Source: Paenibacillus sp. J31TS4
GTDB taxonomy: Bacteria; Bacillota; Bacilli; Paenibacillales; NBRC-103111
Length of the DNA: 64,000 bases
Direction: 5' to 3'
Assembly: GCF_018403265.1 (NCBI RefSeq)
Contig: NZ_BOSI01000001.1
Location: 868,001-932,000, forward strand
Shown here: positions 15,907 to 25,461 of the stretch, piece by piece
Position numbering within the stretch: the stretch's first letter is position 1
Layout: each line of letters starts with the position of its first letter
The notes under the pieces: generated by a model
Databases searched by the model: none
Told to the model about the DNA's origin: nothing
The model's input: the letters and a program-made list of their open reading frames with translations, nothing else
Program-made: the position numbers and the translations under genes

Positions 15907-17325
15907 TTATTTGTTCATCATATGGATTGCATGGCCGAGAGCAGCTTCCGATGCTTCGTTCACGATCTCGCCAAGTGTCGGATGCGCATGGATGGTGAGG
16001 GCGATGTCCTCAAGCGTAGCGCCCATTTCGATTGCCAGACCAAGCTCGGCAATCAGGTTGGAGGCTTCCGGACCTACGATTTGGGCTCCCAGCACGATGC
16101 CGGTATCCTTGTTCGCTACGACCTTCACATAGCCGTCTGTGTTGTTCAGCGACAGCGCACGGCCGTTCGCCACGAACGGGAACTTGCCGACCGCCACGTT
16201 GATTCCCTTTTCCTTGACTTCGGTCTCGGTGAGGCCGACGCTGGAGATTTCGGGATCGGAGAAGACGACGAGCGGAATGGCCTTGTAGTCGACCGCGCTC
16301 GGCTGTCCGGCGATCGCTTCCGCGGCCACCTTGCCCTCGTACGAAGCTTTGTGGGCAAGCGCAGGGCCGGCTACGATGTCGCCGATCGCAAAGATATGCG
16401 GGATACTGGTACGGCCTTGCTCGTCTACCTCGATGAAGCCGCGCTCGTTCATTTTGATGTTGATGAGGTCGAGGCCGAGATCGCCGTCGGTGTTCGGGCG
16501 GCGGCCGACCGTGACGAGAACGTACTCGGCGGTCACTTTCTTCTCTTCGCCTTCAACCGTGAACGTTACGGTAACGTCCTTGTCGGTTTGCTCGGCGCTT
16601 TGAGCCATCGCTTTGGTGAACACTTCGACGCCGGTCTTGTCGAGGTTCTTCTTCACAAGCTTCGGCAGGTCCTTCTCAAAGCCCGGCAAAATGGCGTCGG
16701 AGCCTTCCAGAATGGTTACCTTGGTGCCGAATTTGGAGTACATTTGGCCAAGCTCGACGCCGATGTAGCCGCCGCCGATCACGACCAGACTCTTCGGAAG
16801 CTCCTTGAGCTCGAGCGCTTCGGTCGAGGACAGGATGCGTCCGCCGTACGGGAAGGCTTTGAGCTCGATCGGACGGGAGCCGGTTGCGATGATGCAGTTT
16901 TTGAACCGGTAGCGCGGCGATTCATGATCGTTGAACACGCGCGCCTCGTTCTCGTTGATGAACATCGCTTCCCCTTGGAATACCTGCACTTTGTTGCCTT
17001 TGAGCAGGGAACCTACGCCGCCGGTCAGTTTCTTGACGACGCTGCCCTTCCATTCCTGAACCTTTTGCCAGTTCACCTTGACGCCTTCGACCTCAATGCC
17101 GATGGCAGGGGAACCGTGCGTGGCCTCCTCATAATGATGGGCTGCCGAAATAAGAGCCTTGGACGGGATACAGCCGCGGTTCAGGCAGACGCCGCCGAGC
17201 TCGGCCTTGTCCACGATGAGAACGCTCTGTCCAAGCTGAGCGGCCCGGATGGCGGCTACGTAGCCCCCGGGACCAGCACCAATGACAAGAGTATCGATAT
17301 CTAGAGAAGCATCTCCAACTACCAT
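15907..17325 (-). CDS. pdhD: Dihydrolipoyl dehydrogenase (E3) of pyruvate dehydrogenase
   Basis: This FAD enzyme re-oxidises the dihydrolipoyl arm of E2 and passes electrons to NAD. The 472-residue protein shows the FAD motif VIGAGPGGYVAAIRAAQLG, the redox disulphide in GGVCLNRGCIPSKAL (about 44-49), the NAD motif VIGGGYIGVELGQMYSKFG and the interface HAHPTLGEIVNEA His-Glu pair. It lies three bases after pdhC and is last in the pdhA-B-C-D operon. A second E3 gene for the branched-chain complex is in the window at 40389. Confidence 0.97.
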   Translation of the reverse strand: MVVGDASLDIDTLVIGAGPGGYVAAIRAAQLGQSVLIVDKAELGGVCLNRGCIPSKALISAAHHYEEATHGSPAIGIEVEGVKVNWQKVQEWKGSVVKKLTGGVGSLLKGNKVQVFQGEAMFINENEARVFNDHESPRYRFKNCIIATGSRPIELKAFPYGGRILSSTEALELKELPKSLVVIGGGYIGVELGQMYSKFGTKVTILEGSDAILPGFEKDLPKLVKKNLDKTGVEVFTKAMAQSAEQTDKDVTVTFTVEGEEKKVTAEYVLVTVGRRPNTDGDLGLDLINIKMNERGFIEVDEQGRTSIPHIFAIGDIVAGPALAHKASYEGKVAAEAIAGQPSAVDYKAIPLVVFSDPEISSVGLTETEVKEKGINVAVGKFPFVANGRALSLNNTDGYVKVVANKDTGIVLGAQIVGPEASNLIAELGLAIEMGATLEDIALTIHAHPTLGEIVNEASEAALGHAIHMMNK

Positions 17326-17328
17326 ACA

Positions 17329-18684
17329 TTACACCTCCATGACCAGCAGCTCGGGATCGGAAAGAAGCTGCTTGATATAGTTAACAAAGTTTTGTGCCGT
17401 TGCGCCGTCAATGAGACGGTGATCGAAGCTGAGCGAAAGCGCCATGACCGGAGCGGCCACGATCTCGCCGTTCTTGACTACAGGCTTCTCCGAAATGCGG
17501 CCGGTACCGAGAATGGCCACTTCGGGGAAGTTGATGACCGGCGTGAAGAACATGCCGCCGGCCGAGCCGATGTTCGTGATCGAAATGGAGCTGCCCTTCA
17601 TTTCGTTAGGCGAGAGCTTGCCCTCGCGGCCGCGAGCGGCCAGGTCCCGGATCTCGTCCGCGATAGTCCAGATGTTTTTGCGTTCGGCGTTTGCTACAAC
17701 CGGGACGATCAGACCGTTGTCGGTGTCGGTCGCAATACCGATATTATAGTACTTTTTGTAGACAATTTCTCCTGCCGCCTCGTCCAGCATCGCATTCATG
17801 ATCGGATATTCGCGGCAAGCGGCGACAAGCGCCTTGACGATGAACGGCAGATAGGTCAGCTTGACGCCCTTTTTCTCGGCCATCGCTTTGCCTTTTTGAC
17901 GCAGCGCTACGAGCGCGGATACGTCCACTTCGTCCATCAGCGTCACGTGAGGAGCGGTGTAAACCGATTTGACCATCGCGTTCGCAATCGCCTTGCGGAT
18001 GCCCTTGAACGGCACGCGCTCTTCCGGACGGTCTCCCGCTGCCGGCTGAGCCGACACGGCAGGAGCAGCGCCCTGCTTCGGCGCCTCGGCGGCTTGCGCC
18101 GCTTCGGCAGCGGCAGGCTTGCCTCCGCCGGCCGCGAAGCCTTCCACGTCCTCGCGGGTGATGCGGCCGTTCTTGCCCGTGGCCGTCACGTCTGCCAGGT
18201 TGACGCCTTTTTCGCGGGCAAGCTTGCGCACGCTAGGTGTCGCCAGCACTTCCTTGGAGGAAGCGGCCGGTTTGCCGGCTTCTGCTTGCGCGGTAGGCGC
18301 ACCTTCTTTGTCCATCGGTGTCTTGACGGAAGCCTCGTTCACGTTTTCGACGACGGCTTCTCCGATGTTGTCCTCGACTTTGTCTTGCGCGGAGCCGCCG
18401 GTGCCGGCTTCTTCCTCGCTGTCGTCCTGTTCCGGCACGTCGCCTTCGGCGTCGATGACGGCAACTACGTCGCCGATATGACATACTTGGCCTTCCGAAA
18501 CAAGGATTTCCTTCACGGTCCCGTTAACGGGGCAGGGCACTTCCACGACCGCCTTGTCGTTTTGGACGTCCATGATCAAATCTTCGTCGGTTACCTTGTC
18601 GCCGACCTTGATGTGCAGCTTCACAATCTCGCCTTCGTGCAGGCCTTCGCCGAGCTCTGGGAATTTGTACTTAAACAATGCCAC
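17329..18684 (-). CDS. pdhC: Dihydrolipoyl acetyltransferase (E2) of pyruvate dehydrogenase
   Basis: The 451-residue core of the complex. A lipoyl domain (about 1-76, lysine in MDVQNDKAVVEVP), a Glu/Ala/Gly-rich linker, a peripheral subunit-binding domain (TPSVRKLAREKG...NGRITREDV, about 155-190), an Ala/Pro linker and the catalytic domain (about 220-451, SFDHRLIDGA near the end) are in the usual order. There is one lipoyl domain, as in B. subtilis. It transfers the acetyl group to CoA. The lipoyl lysine is a target of the LipL-type transferase encoded at 21926. Confidence 0.97.
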   Translation of the reverse strand: MALFKYKFPELGEGLHEGEIVKLHIKVGDKVTDEDLIMDVQNDKAVVEVPCPVNGTVKEILVSEGQVCHIGDVVAVIDAEGDVPEQDDSEEEAGTGGSAQDKVEDNIGEAVVENVNEASVKTPMDKEGAPTAQAEAGKPAASSKEVLATPSVRKLAREKGVNLADVTATGKNGRITREDVEGFAAGGGKPAAAEAAQAAEAPKQGAAPAVSAQPAAGDRPEERVPFKGIRKAIANAMVKSVYTAPHVTLMDEVDVSALVALRQKGKAMAEKKGVKLTYLPFIVKALVAACREYPIMNAMLDEAAGEIVYKKYYNIGIATDTDNGLIVPVVANAERKNIWTIADEIRDLAARGREGKLSPNEMKGSSISITNIGSAGGMFFTPVINFPEVAILGTGRISEKPVVKNGEIVAAPVMALSLSFDHRLIDGATAQNFVNYIKQLLSDPELLVMEV

Positions 18685-18717
18685 GGGCTACCCCTCCTTG
18701 TTCATATGAGTTCGTTC

Positions 18718-19698
18718 TTAGAAATCGAGAACTTGATTCAGGCCGGCAACGATCCGGGCCGGGTTCGGCAGCCAAGCGTCTTCGATCTGAGCGAACGGAT
18801 AGATGGTATCCGGCGGAGCGACGCGAAGAACAGGCGCTTCGAGGTGCAGGATAGCTTTCTCGTTGATCTGGGCGATGACTTCGGCCGCGATGCCGGACGT
18901 GCGCTGGGCTTCCTGCACGACGATGGCGCGGTTGGTCTTCTTGATGGATTCTACGATCGTGTCGATGTCGATCGGCATGATGGTGCGCAGGTCGATGACC
19001 TCCACCTTCGCGCCGCGGGATTTCTCCAGCTCTTCGGCTGCTTTGAGCGAAGCATGAACCATCGCGCCGTAAGTAATGATGGTGACGTCGGAACCTTCAC
19101 GGACGACATTAGCCTTGCCGAGCGGAACCGTATATTCGCCTTCCGGCACATCGGCGCGGAATGCATGGTACAGATTGAGGTGCTCCATGAAGAAGACCGG
19201 ATCGTTGTCGCGAATGGCCGAGATCAGAAGGCCTTTGGCATCGTACGGATTGGACGGCACGACGACCTTGATGCCCGGAGTCTGGGCGATGAGGCCCTCG
19301 AGCGCGTCGGTGTGCAGCTCGGCTGCCTTGACGCCGCCGCCGTACGGCGTGCGGAATACGATTGGTGCGTTGTAGCGTCCGCCGGAGCGGTACCGCATCC
19401 GTGCCGCTTGCACGCAAATCTGGTCCATCGCCTCAAAGATGAAGCCGACGAACTGGATCTCGGCGATCGGACGGAATCCTTGCACCCCGAGACCGACGGC
19501 CAGACCGCCGATGGCGGACTCCGCCAGAGGCGTATCGAATACGCGGTCTTCTCCAAATTCGGCCTGCAGGCCTTCCGTTGCGCGGAAGACGCCCCCGACC
19601 TTCCCTACGTCTTCCCCGAACAGCAGTACGTTCGGATCGCGCTTGAGTTCGACGCGCATCGCATCTCTCACTGCTTCTTTCAAGTTCATTTGAGCCAT
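18718..19698 (-). CDS. pdhB: Pyruvate dehydrogenase E1 component, beta subunit
   Basis: A 326-residue transketolase-like beta subunit that pairs with PdhA to decarboxylate pyruvate on thiamine diphosphate. [17 protein letters not shown] at the N-terminus and [17 protein letters not shown] are typical. The C-terminal transketolase domain starts near residue 195 ([20 protein letters not shown]). It is second in the operon, 33 bases before pdhC. It is clearly a paralogue of BkdAB at 38096. Confidence 0.97.
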   Translation of the reverse strand: MAQMNLKEAVRDAMRVELKRDPNVLLFGEDVGKVGGVFRATEGLQAEFGEDRVFDTPLAESAIGGLAVGLGVQGFRPIAEIQFVGFIFEAMDQICVQAARMRYRSGGRYNAPIVFRTPYGGGVKAAELHTDALEGLIAQTPGIKVVVPSNPYDAKGLLISAIRDNDPVFFMEHLNLYHAFRADVPEGEYTVPLGKANVVREGSDVTIITYGAMVHASLKAAEELEKSRGAKVEVIDLRTIMPIDIDTIVESIKKTNRAIVVQEAQRTSGIAAEVIAQINEKAILHLEAPVLRVAPPDTIYPFAQIEDAWLPNPARIVAGLNQVLDF

Positions 19699-19834
19699 GA
19701 CTTCCCGATTCCTCCTTAGAAAATGTCCCTCTATTGCCTAACGTCTCTGTAGGCGCCGCGGAGTCGCTGCCCCCGCTGCCGCTCCGTGCCAGACGGCTCC
19801 GACCGAACAGCCCGAAGCCTCGCGCCGGACGATC

Positions 19835-20902
<1,068 letters not shown>

Positions 20903-21173
20903 TTATCCGCACCTCGCTAATGATATTTGTTACCTCAAGGAATCTGTTATACAATTTATTATAGTACTGTCTCAGTGCTTTTTCCACTATTAGATTAAAT
21001 ACGACGGGTTTGGCGGCCATCTGTTAAAAAACAGCTGTCGAAAAGTTATATAACAGTTTACACAGCTTGGATGATCCTGCCTACCGGTTTAGCTTGCCCT
21101 TGGGGAGGCCTGAACTTACATCCGGCCCGTTCCCGCCGCGGCCGGCAGCCTATTGAAGAGAGGAACGATCGCT

Positions 21174-21896
21174 ATGACCCATCCCGATATTTACCACCGG
21201 ACGATCCTAAAGAAACAAGTTGAGTCGTCCATCCTTGGCACCGTCCGCGATTACTGGGTATATTTGCCTCCCGGCTACAACGAGCTGCTCAGCTATCCCG
21301 TCGTCTACTGCCAGGACGGAGTCGAGTTTCTGAACTACGGACGGATCGCCACGACAGCCAATCAGCTGGTGCTGGAGGAGGACGCCGTCCCTCCCATTAT
21401 CGTCGGCGTGGCCGTCGACATGCCGAATCGCAGCGAGCAGTACGATCCGACCGGGAGTCAGTTCGACGCCTACTGCCGGTTCTGGACTCAGGAACTGCTT
21501 CCCGCGGTAGAGCGGGAATTCCCGGTACGGGCGGAAGAACGGGTTCTCGCCGGCGATTCGCTGGGCGGCACCGTCAGCCTGCATCTCGCGCTGGACCACC
21601 CGGACCTCTTCCGCAGAGTCATCTCCCTGTCGGGCGCGTTCCTGGACGCCACGCAGCAGAAGCTGTCCGGGGAAAACGACTTGAGCTGGCTGGACATTTA
21701 TATGGTGATCGGCCTGCAGGAGGAAGAGGTCAAAACTTCCCGCGGCACGTACGACTTCCTGAGCGCGAACCGCATCGTCCGCAAGCTGCTGGAGGAACGC
21801 GGCGCCAAGGTCGAGTACCTCGAAGCCGAAGGCAAACACCTGTGGGGCTTCTGGCAAAAGCTGCTGCCCGCCGCCCTCGCCCGGTATCTGAAGTAA
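21174..21896 (+). CDS. Alpha/beta-hydrolase esterase (esterase D / Fes-like)
   Basis: A 240-residue cytoplasmic serine hydrolase. The nucleophile elbow reads AGDSLGG (Ser about 119), the acid is probably in the ASP/GLU-rich stretch near residue 180, and the terminal His is in GKHLWGFW (about 225). The start at 21174 follows AGAGAGG by 11 bases. It belongs to the putative-esterase family that includes enterochelin esterase-like and S-formylglutathione hydrolase-like proteins; no signal peptide is present. It is divergent from pdhA and convergent with lipL. The substrate is unknown. Confidence 0.85.
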   Translation: MTHPDIYHRTILKKQVESSILGTVRDYWVYLPPGYNELLSYPVVYCQDGVEFLNYGRIATTANQLVLEEDAVPPIIVGVAVDMPNRSEQYDPTGSQFDAYCRFWTQELLPAVEREFPVRAEERVLAGDSLGGTVSLHLALDHPDLFRRVISLSGAFLDATQQKLSGENDLSWLDIYMVIGLQEEEVKTSRGTYDFLSANRIVRKLLEERGAKVEYLEAEGKHLWGFWQKLLPAALARYLK

Positions 21897-21912
21897 CTTT
21901 GCTTCGAGCATG

Positions 21913-21955
21913 AAAAAAGCTGCGCCTAGCGGTCATAACGCTGGCGCAGCTTTTT
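21913..21955. terminator. Bidirectional terminator between esterase and lipL
   Basis: AAAAAAGCTGCGCC pairs with GGCGCAGCTTTTT. It overlaps the last codons of lipL. Confidence 0.88.
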
Positions 21956-22759
21956 GATCGTTTCGGCGAGGTCCGGAGTGAGCAGCCGCTCCGGCGTCGT
22001 CCGTTCCACCTGTCCGCCGCCGCTGACGACGACATCCAGCACCGATGCGACGAATTCATCGGCGGTAATTGGGCCGATCAGCTCGGTCAGACTCGCCATC
22101 CGTCCCTCCTGCACGTCCGGATAGGCCCCCGGAGCCGCGTCCCGTCCCGCCCGCTCGTAGAACGATTGGACAAGCGCCGCGCGCTCCCTGCCTTCGCCTT
22201 CAATATTTAGAAATGCTTGAATGACGTAGCCGTTCGTCTGCCTTCTCTGCGCAATACCGCAGAATTTGCGTCCGCCGATGCTGAGGTCGAAATCTCCGGG
22301 GCAATACGAGCCCCCGATCTCCCCGTCCTCGACACCGGCCGTCCAAGGCGCGAGCGCCCTGCGGATCAGCTCGACCATCTTGAGGAAATCGTCACGGAAG
22401 TCGATGGTCCGCGTCGGGTTCGGCAGTACGAGAGACAGGTTCACGACACCCGGATCGAGCGGAACGGCCGCCCCTCCCGAATTGCGTACGATCGCCTCGA
22501 TGCCGCGCTGCCTCAGCTCGGCCATCGCCTCCTCCGCATGCGGCAGACGCCGGTCCCGGAGACCGACGACAAAGGCGGCGGGATGCCTCCAAATATGCAG
22601 CGCCGGCTGCCCGGAGCGTCCGACCTCCCCACACATGCGCTCGTCCCAGGCGAACGGCAGCAGCGCCGGATAGGCTTCCCTGCCGTCTCCGCTGTACCAA
22701 GCGGTCAGCTTCGCGGGTTGACCCATCTCCCTATTCGCTTCCTTGCTGTTGATGTCCAC
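21926..22759 (-). CDS. lipL: Octanoyl-[GcvH]:protein N-octanoyltransferase (LipL type)
   Basis: A 277-residue member of the lipoate ligase / octanoyltransferase fold. RNSGGAAVPLDPGVVNLSL (about 93-111) is the binding loop, and GSYCPGDFDLSIGGRKFCGIAQRR (about 150-173) contains the nucleophile Cys and the family Lys. This form, with SYCPG and a single-domain length, fits LipL, which moves octanoyl from GcvH to the lipoyl domains of E2 proteins; LipM has a different motif. The start is a GTG at 22759 with AAGGAG 6 bases upstream. Its position next to pdhA-D suggests that it serves PdhC, and BkdB as well. Confidence 0.88.
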   Translation of the reverse strand: MDINSKEANREMGQPAKLTAWYSGDGREAYPALLPFAWDERMCGEVGRSGQPALHIWRHPAAFVVGLRDRRLPHAEEAMAELRQRGIEAIVRNSGGAAVPLDPGVVNLSLVLPNPTRTIDFRDDFLKMVELIRRALAPWTAGVEDGEIGGSYCPGDFDLSIGGRKFCGIAQRRQTNGYVIQAFLNIEGEGRERAALVQSFYERAGRDAAPGAYPDVQEGRMASLTELIGPITADEFVASVLDVVVSGGGQVERTTPERLLTPDLAETIKKLRQRYDR

Positions 22760-22852
22760 TTCTGCTCCTTCTTTCCTATAGGTTCGGTTCGATTCATCCT
22801 CTATAGCGGCCGCTTCCGCCTCAGGCGTCTATACGGGGCAAGACCGCCGGCG

Positions 22853-22896
22853 AAAAAAAGAGCGACCTGCAGCATCTCTGCAGTCCGCCCTTCTTT
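22853..22896 (-). terminator. Terminator of the cupredoxin gene
   Basis: On the minus strand an imperfect stem (GGACTGCAG with CTGCAGGTC, extended outward) is followed by seven T residues. Confidence 0.75.
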
Positions 22897-22922
22897 GATT
22901 CCTGTGTTTTCGTCCCTGCCGA

Positions 22923-23300
22923 TTATTCGACGATCAGGGTCGATTTCATGTCGGCGTGTCCCGGACCGCAAGGCAGCGTACACATGATCGTGTATTTGCC
23001 GGGCTTGTCGAACACGACATCCTGTTTGTTGTTTTGCTTGTCCAGCTTCACCGGAGTCCCTTCGATCGCTACCGCGTGAATGCCTTCCTTGATGTTCAAG
23101 GATACCTTCACGGATTCGCCGGCCTTCACTTTGTACTCGGCCTGGTCGAACTTGAAGTTGGACGCTTCCAGCTTGAGGGAAGGGCCGGTATCGGTTTCGG
23201 GCGCGTTCTCTGCGGCATGCTTGTTCACAACGGAGAATGTTGTGCCAATTCCAACAAGACATGCGAGAACGAGCAGCGCAGCCATCAAATACTTCTGCAT
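22923..23300 (-). CDS. Membrane-anchored cupredoxin with a CuA-like copper site
   Basis: A 125-residue protein with one N-terminal membrane anchor (about 4-25) and an extracytoplasmic cupredoxin domain (about 40-125). The copper ligands read CTLPCGPGHADM near the C-terminus (Cys, Cys, His, Met), with another His in GIHAVAIEG. This is the CuA pattern of cytochrome oxidase subunit II and nitrous oxide reductase, not a type 1 blue-copper site. The start at 23300 has AAAGGGG 9 bases upstream; a MTKG start 21 bases before has none. The other parts of cytochrome oxidase subunit II are missing and no oxidase gene is near. An electron carrier or a copper donor to an oxidase are the likely roles. Confidence 0.85.
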   Translation of the reverse strand: MQKYLMAALLVLACLVGIGTTFSVVNKHAAENAPETDTGPSLKLEASNFKFDQAEYKVKAGESVKVSLNIKEGIHAVAIEGTPVKLDKQNNKQDVVFDKPGKYTIMCTLPCGPGHADMKSTLIVE

Positions 23301-23580
23301 CGTGTAAATCCCCTTTGTCATGTAGTCGCTATCGTCTATTGTACTAAGAAAAACAAAAAAACCCAAATTGAATCTTCCCAAGTTCTTGAACATTTTGTGA
23401 CAAACGGCTATTGCAACCGGCATGCCCCTATGGGGTGCCCGTCTCTGCCTGTCCATTCGCATCTCGTCCAAGCCCTCGGCCAGAGGTCACGTTCTAGTAT
23501 AGCTTACTTCTCGGGTTCTGCATACCTTTCCAGTGCTGAGGAGCTGCCCCGCTATTCACGCCGCTCCCCTCAGGCCCGCA

Positions 23581-23619
23581 TAAGAAAGCACCTAACGGCC
23601 AAAAGGCGCGTCAGGTGCC
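23581..23619 (-). terminator. Terminator after the NlpC/P60 gene
   Basis: On the minus strand GGCACCTGACG... pairs with ...CGTTAGGTGC and is followed by TTTCTTA, 40 bases after the stop. The rest of the 358-base stretch 23301-23658 holds the cupredoxin promoter region (a TACAAT -10 candidate near 23340) and nothing else that I recognise. Confidence 0.7.
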
Positions 23620-23658
23620 GAACCATTACCTGTCGGAAAGTCGGATGTCCGACTATTT

Positions 23659-24519
23659 CTATACTCTCTTGGCCCCAATATAACGCGGCCCCCAATAGCT
23701 GCTGTTCAAGCTGTCGATCTTGACGCCGGACGACGTTGTAGCCGAGATGAACTGGGAGTTGCCGAGATAGATTCCCACATGTGACGGAGACGAAGACGAC
23801 TTGCCCGATGTCTGGAAGAAGACGAGATCCCCTTCCTGTAGCGAACTGACCGTCTTACCGCTGGCGGCATACATAGAGCCGGAGGTGCGCGGTAGGCTGA
23901 TGCCGTTCTTAGCGAAGACATAGCTGACAAAGCCGGAGCAGTCGAACCCGCCCGGCGTCGAGCCCCCGAATACATAGGGGACGCCCATGTATTGCTTAGC
24001 GGTCGAGATAACGGGAGAGGTCTTCGGTGCATACCAGGCGGGAGCGTGGTATTTGCCGTCGGCGCCGATAATGACGATCCAGTTGGCGGCATCCCATTGG
24101 AGCAGATAGCCGAACGTGTCGGTGAGGAACCGGAGCGGAACGAAGACGCGTCCGCCGGAGAATTGCGCGGGAGAATCGAGTTGGACGGCCTTGCCGTCCA
24201 CCTTAGCCTGCGCCTGCCCCGTCGTCAGGGTGATGGAGCGGCCTTTGCCCTTGATGGTGACCTCCACCGTCTGTCCGCTCTGGTTCGCGCCGACCTGGAA
24301 GCCGAGCTGCTCGCTCACCATCCGGACCGGAACCATCGTGAAGCCGGCAGAAGAAATAAAGGGCTTGGCGTCGGGGAACGAGACCAGGGAATCGTTCACC
24401 TGCACCTTCAATCCGTAAGAGCTCGGCGGAACGGCGGCTTCTGCGCCCGTCGCGCTGCCGAACCAAGCGGTAGATAACAATGCCGACGATAACAATACGA
24501 TTTTGCCAAAATGCCTCAG
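23659..24519 (-). CDS. Secreted NlpC/P60 (C40) endopeptidase with a copper amine oxidase-like N-terminal domain
   Basis: A cell-wall hydrolase that cuts stem peptides of peptidoglycan. From the CTG at 24519 it is 286 residues: signal peptide (KIVLLSSALLSTAWFG core), a copper amine oxidase N-like domain (about 40-150; two repeats ending in MVPVRMVSEQLGFQV and FVPLRFLTDTFGYLL, a wall-binding stalk common in Paenibacillus) and the C40 domain with Cys in FDCSGFVSYVF and His in PSHVGIYLG. AAGGAGGA ends exactly 7 bases before the CTG; the first standard codon, a TTG at 24495, is 31 bases from it and would shorten the signal peptide, so CTG is preferred. A c-di-AMP riboswitch lies immediately upstream. 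Confidence 0.9.
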   Translation of the reverse strand: MRHFGKIVLLSSALLSTAWFGSATGAEAAVPPSSYGLKVQVNDSLVSFPDAKPFISSAGFTMVPVRMVSEQLGFQVGANQSGQTVEVTIKGKGRSITLTTGQAQAKVDGKAVQLDSPAQFSGGRVFVPLRFLTDTFGYLLQWDAANWIVIIGADGKYHAPAWYAPKTSPVISTAKQYMGVPYVFGGSTPGGFDCSGFVSYVFAKNGISLPRTSGSMYAASGKTVSSLQEGDLVFFQTSGKSSSSPSHVGIYLGNSQFISATTSSGVKIDSLNSSYWGPRYIGAKRV

Positions 24520-24533
24520 ATGCTTGTCCTCCT

Positions 24534-24663
24534 TATGCCTCCGAGGTTAGTTGACGGATTCGGGAAGAAGACCTCCCTAGCCAAGCTATGCTGCGCCTGA
24601 CATTCACCCCAAAAAAAGTCCCCCGTACCCGAGCGTTGTGTTCGCAGCGGGATTCGGCATTTC
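24534..24663 (-). ncRNA. Cyclic di-AMP riboswitch (ydaO-yuaA type)
   Basis: On the minus strand the class-defining blocks appear in order: GCCGAATCCCGCTGCG at the 5' end, ACGGGGGACTTTTTTTGGGG followed by TGAAT, GGGAGGTCTTC, TTCCCGAATCCGTCAACTAA, and CCTCGGAGGCAT closing the element. It stops at the RBS of the NlpC/P60 gene. Such switches are off-switches for cell-wall hydrolases and osmolyte transporters. Either an internal T tract or masking of the RBS could act; I see no separate terminator before the gene. Confidence 0.92.
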
Positions 24664-24884
24664 TATCAATCGTTACTTGTCCAAGGTACCATAGGTTGCC
24701 AAAAGGGTTCAATCCCCTTTGGAAGAAAAAGGGTCTTTATGAGGTTGTGTTCAATAAATTGTAACAAGTTCCGAGAACTTTTTTGCCCGAAGTTCCGTCC
24801 TACCCCGTGACAGCGGGCGTCAAATCGTTCATACTGAAGGGATACCGGGAAACCCACATAGCAACCAAAAAAGGAGGAATGCCT

Positions 24885-25307
24885 ATGCTGAGGAAGCTTG
24901 GGAGCCTAACCTTGTACGTTAAGGACGTCGAGGAGGCGCTGCATTTTTACTTGGATTGTCTGGGGATGGAGAAGCGAAGCGACACTACACTGCCGAACGG
25001 TTCGCGCTGGCTGACAGTCGGAGTGCCTGGACAGGATGTCGACCTGGTCCTGCATGATCCGAAGCAGTGGCATGAACCCCATCAGGCGGAGAAGCTTGAG
25101 GCCGATATCGGCCGTACCCCTATGCTGGTTTTCGAAACCGACGATTTTTCCCACACATACGAGACGCTGCATGCCAAAGGCGTTCATTTCCTGACCGAAG
25201 CCACCGAGCGACAATACGGCAAGGAGGCGGTGTTCCAGGACCTGTACGGCAACCGGTTTCTGCTGCTGCAACCGACGCCGCCCGCCTTTGCGCCAATCGG
25301 GGATTAG
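24885..25307 (+). CDS. VOC-family (glyoxalase/bleomycin-resistance fold) protein
   Basis: A 140-residue protein with two beta-alpha-beta-beta-beta modules: SLTLYVKDVEEALHFYLDCLGM at the start and MLVFETDDFSHTYETLHAKGV in the middle, ending with FQDLYGNRFLLLQ. The first metal-ligand position holds Thr instead of His, and His in HDPKQWHEP and Glu near the end may contribute. The start at 24885 is the second of two ATGs and is 8 bases after AAGGAGG. VOC proteins range from lyases to dioxygenases, so the function is open. It is divergent from the NlpC/P60 gene; the shared gap contains the c-di-AMP riboswitch. Confidence 0.85.
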   Translation: MLRKLGSLTLYVKDVEEALHFYLDCLGMEKRSDTTLPNGSRWLTVGVPGQDVDLVLHDPKQWHEPHQAEKLEADIGRTPMLVFETDDFSHTYETLHAKGVHFLTEATERQYGKEAVFQDLYGNRFLLLQPTPPAFAPIGD

Positions 25308-25407
25308 GCCGCGTGTCGCCCCGCTAGCCGTACTCCCCTTCCGAACGATCTTCCGTGCCGGTGAGATTCCGAGCGATCCGGCCCTTCCGTGCCTAAGCCT
25401 ACAAACC

Positions 25408-25438
25408 AACGCCCGTGCCGGGTTCGGCACGGGCGTTA
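25408..25438. terminator. Terminator between the VOC gene and punA
   Basis: AACGCCCGTGCC pairs perfectly with GGCACGGGCGTT between two convergent genes. T tracts are short. Confidence 0.8.
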
Positions 25439-25461
25439 TATGTTTGGAGGGCTGCAGGCGG

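Noticed and set aside
17392-19719. A 775-codon open frame opposite pdhC and pdhB, and other long antisense frames (for example 1462-2886 and 34536-36419)
   Set aside because: They mirror the codon structure of the real genes, have no RBS, and translate to Arg/His-rich products without motifs. High GC produces such shadows.
20940-21060. A defined promoter and operator for pdhA
   Set aside because: TATAAT and TATAAC are present, but no convincing -35 at proper spacing; the CTGTT/AACAG repeats fit no regulator that I know. Mentioned only under the gene.
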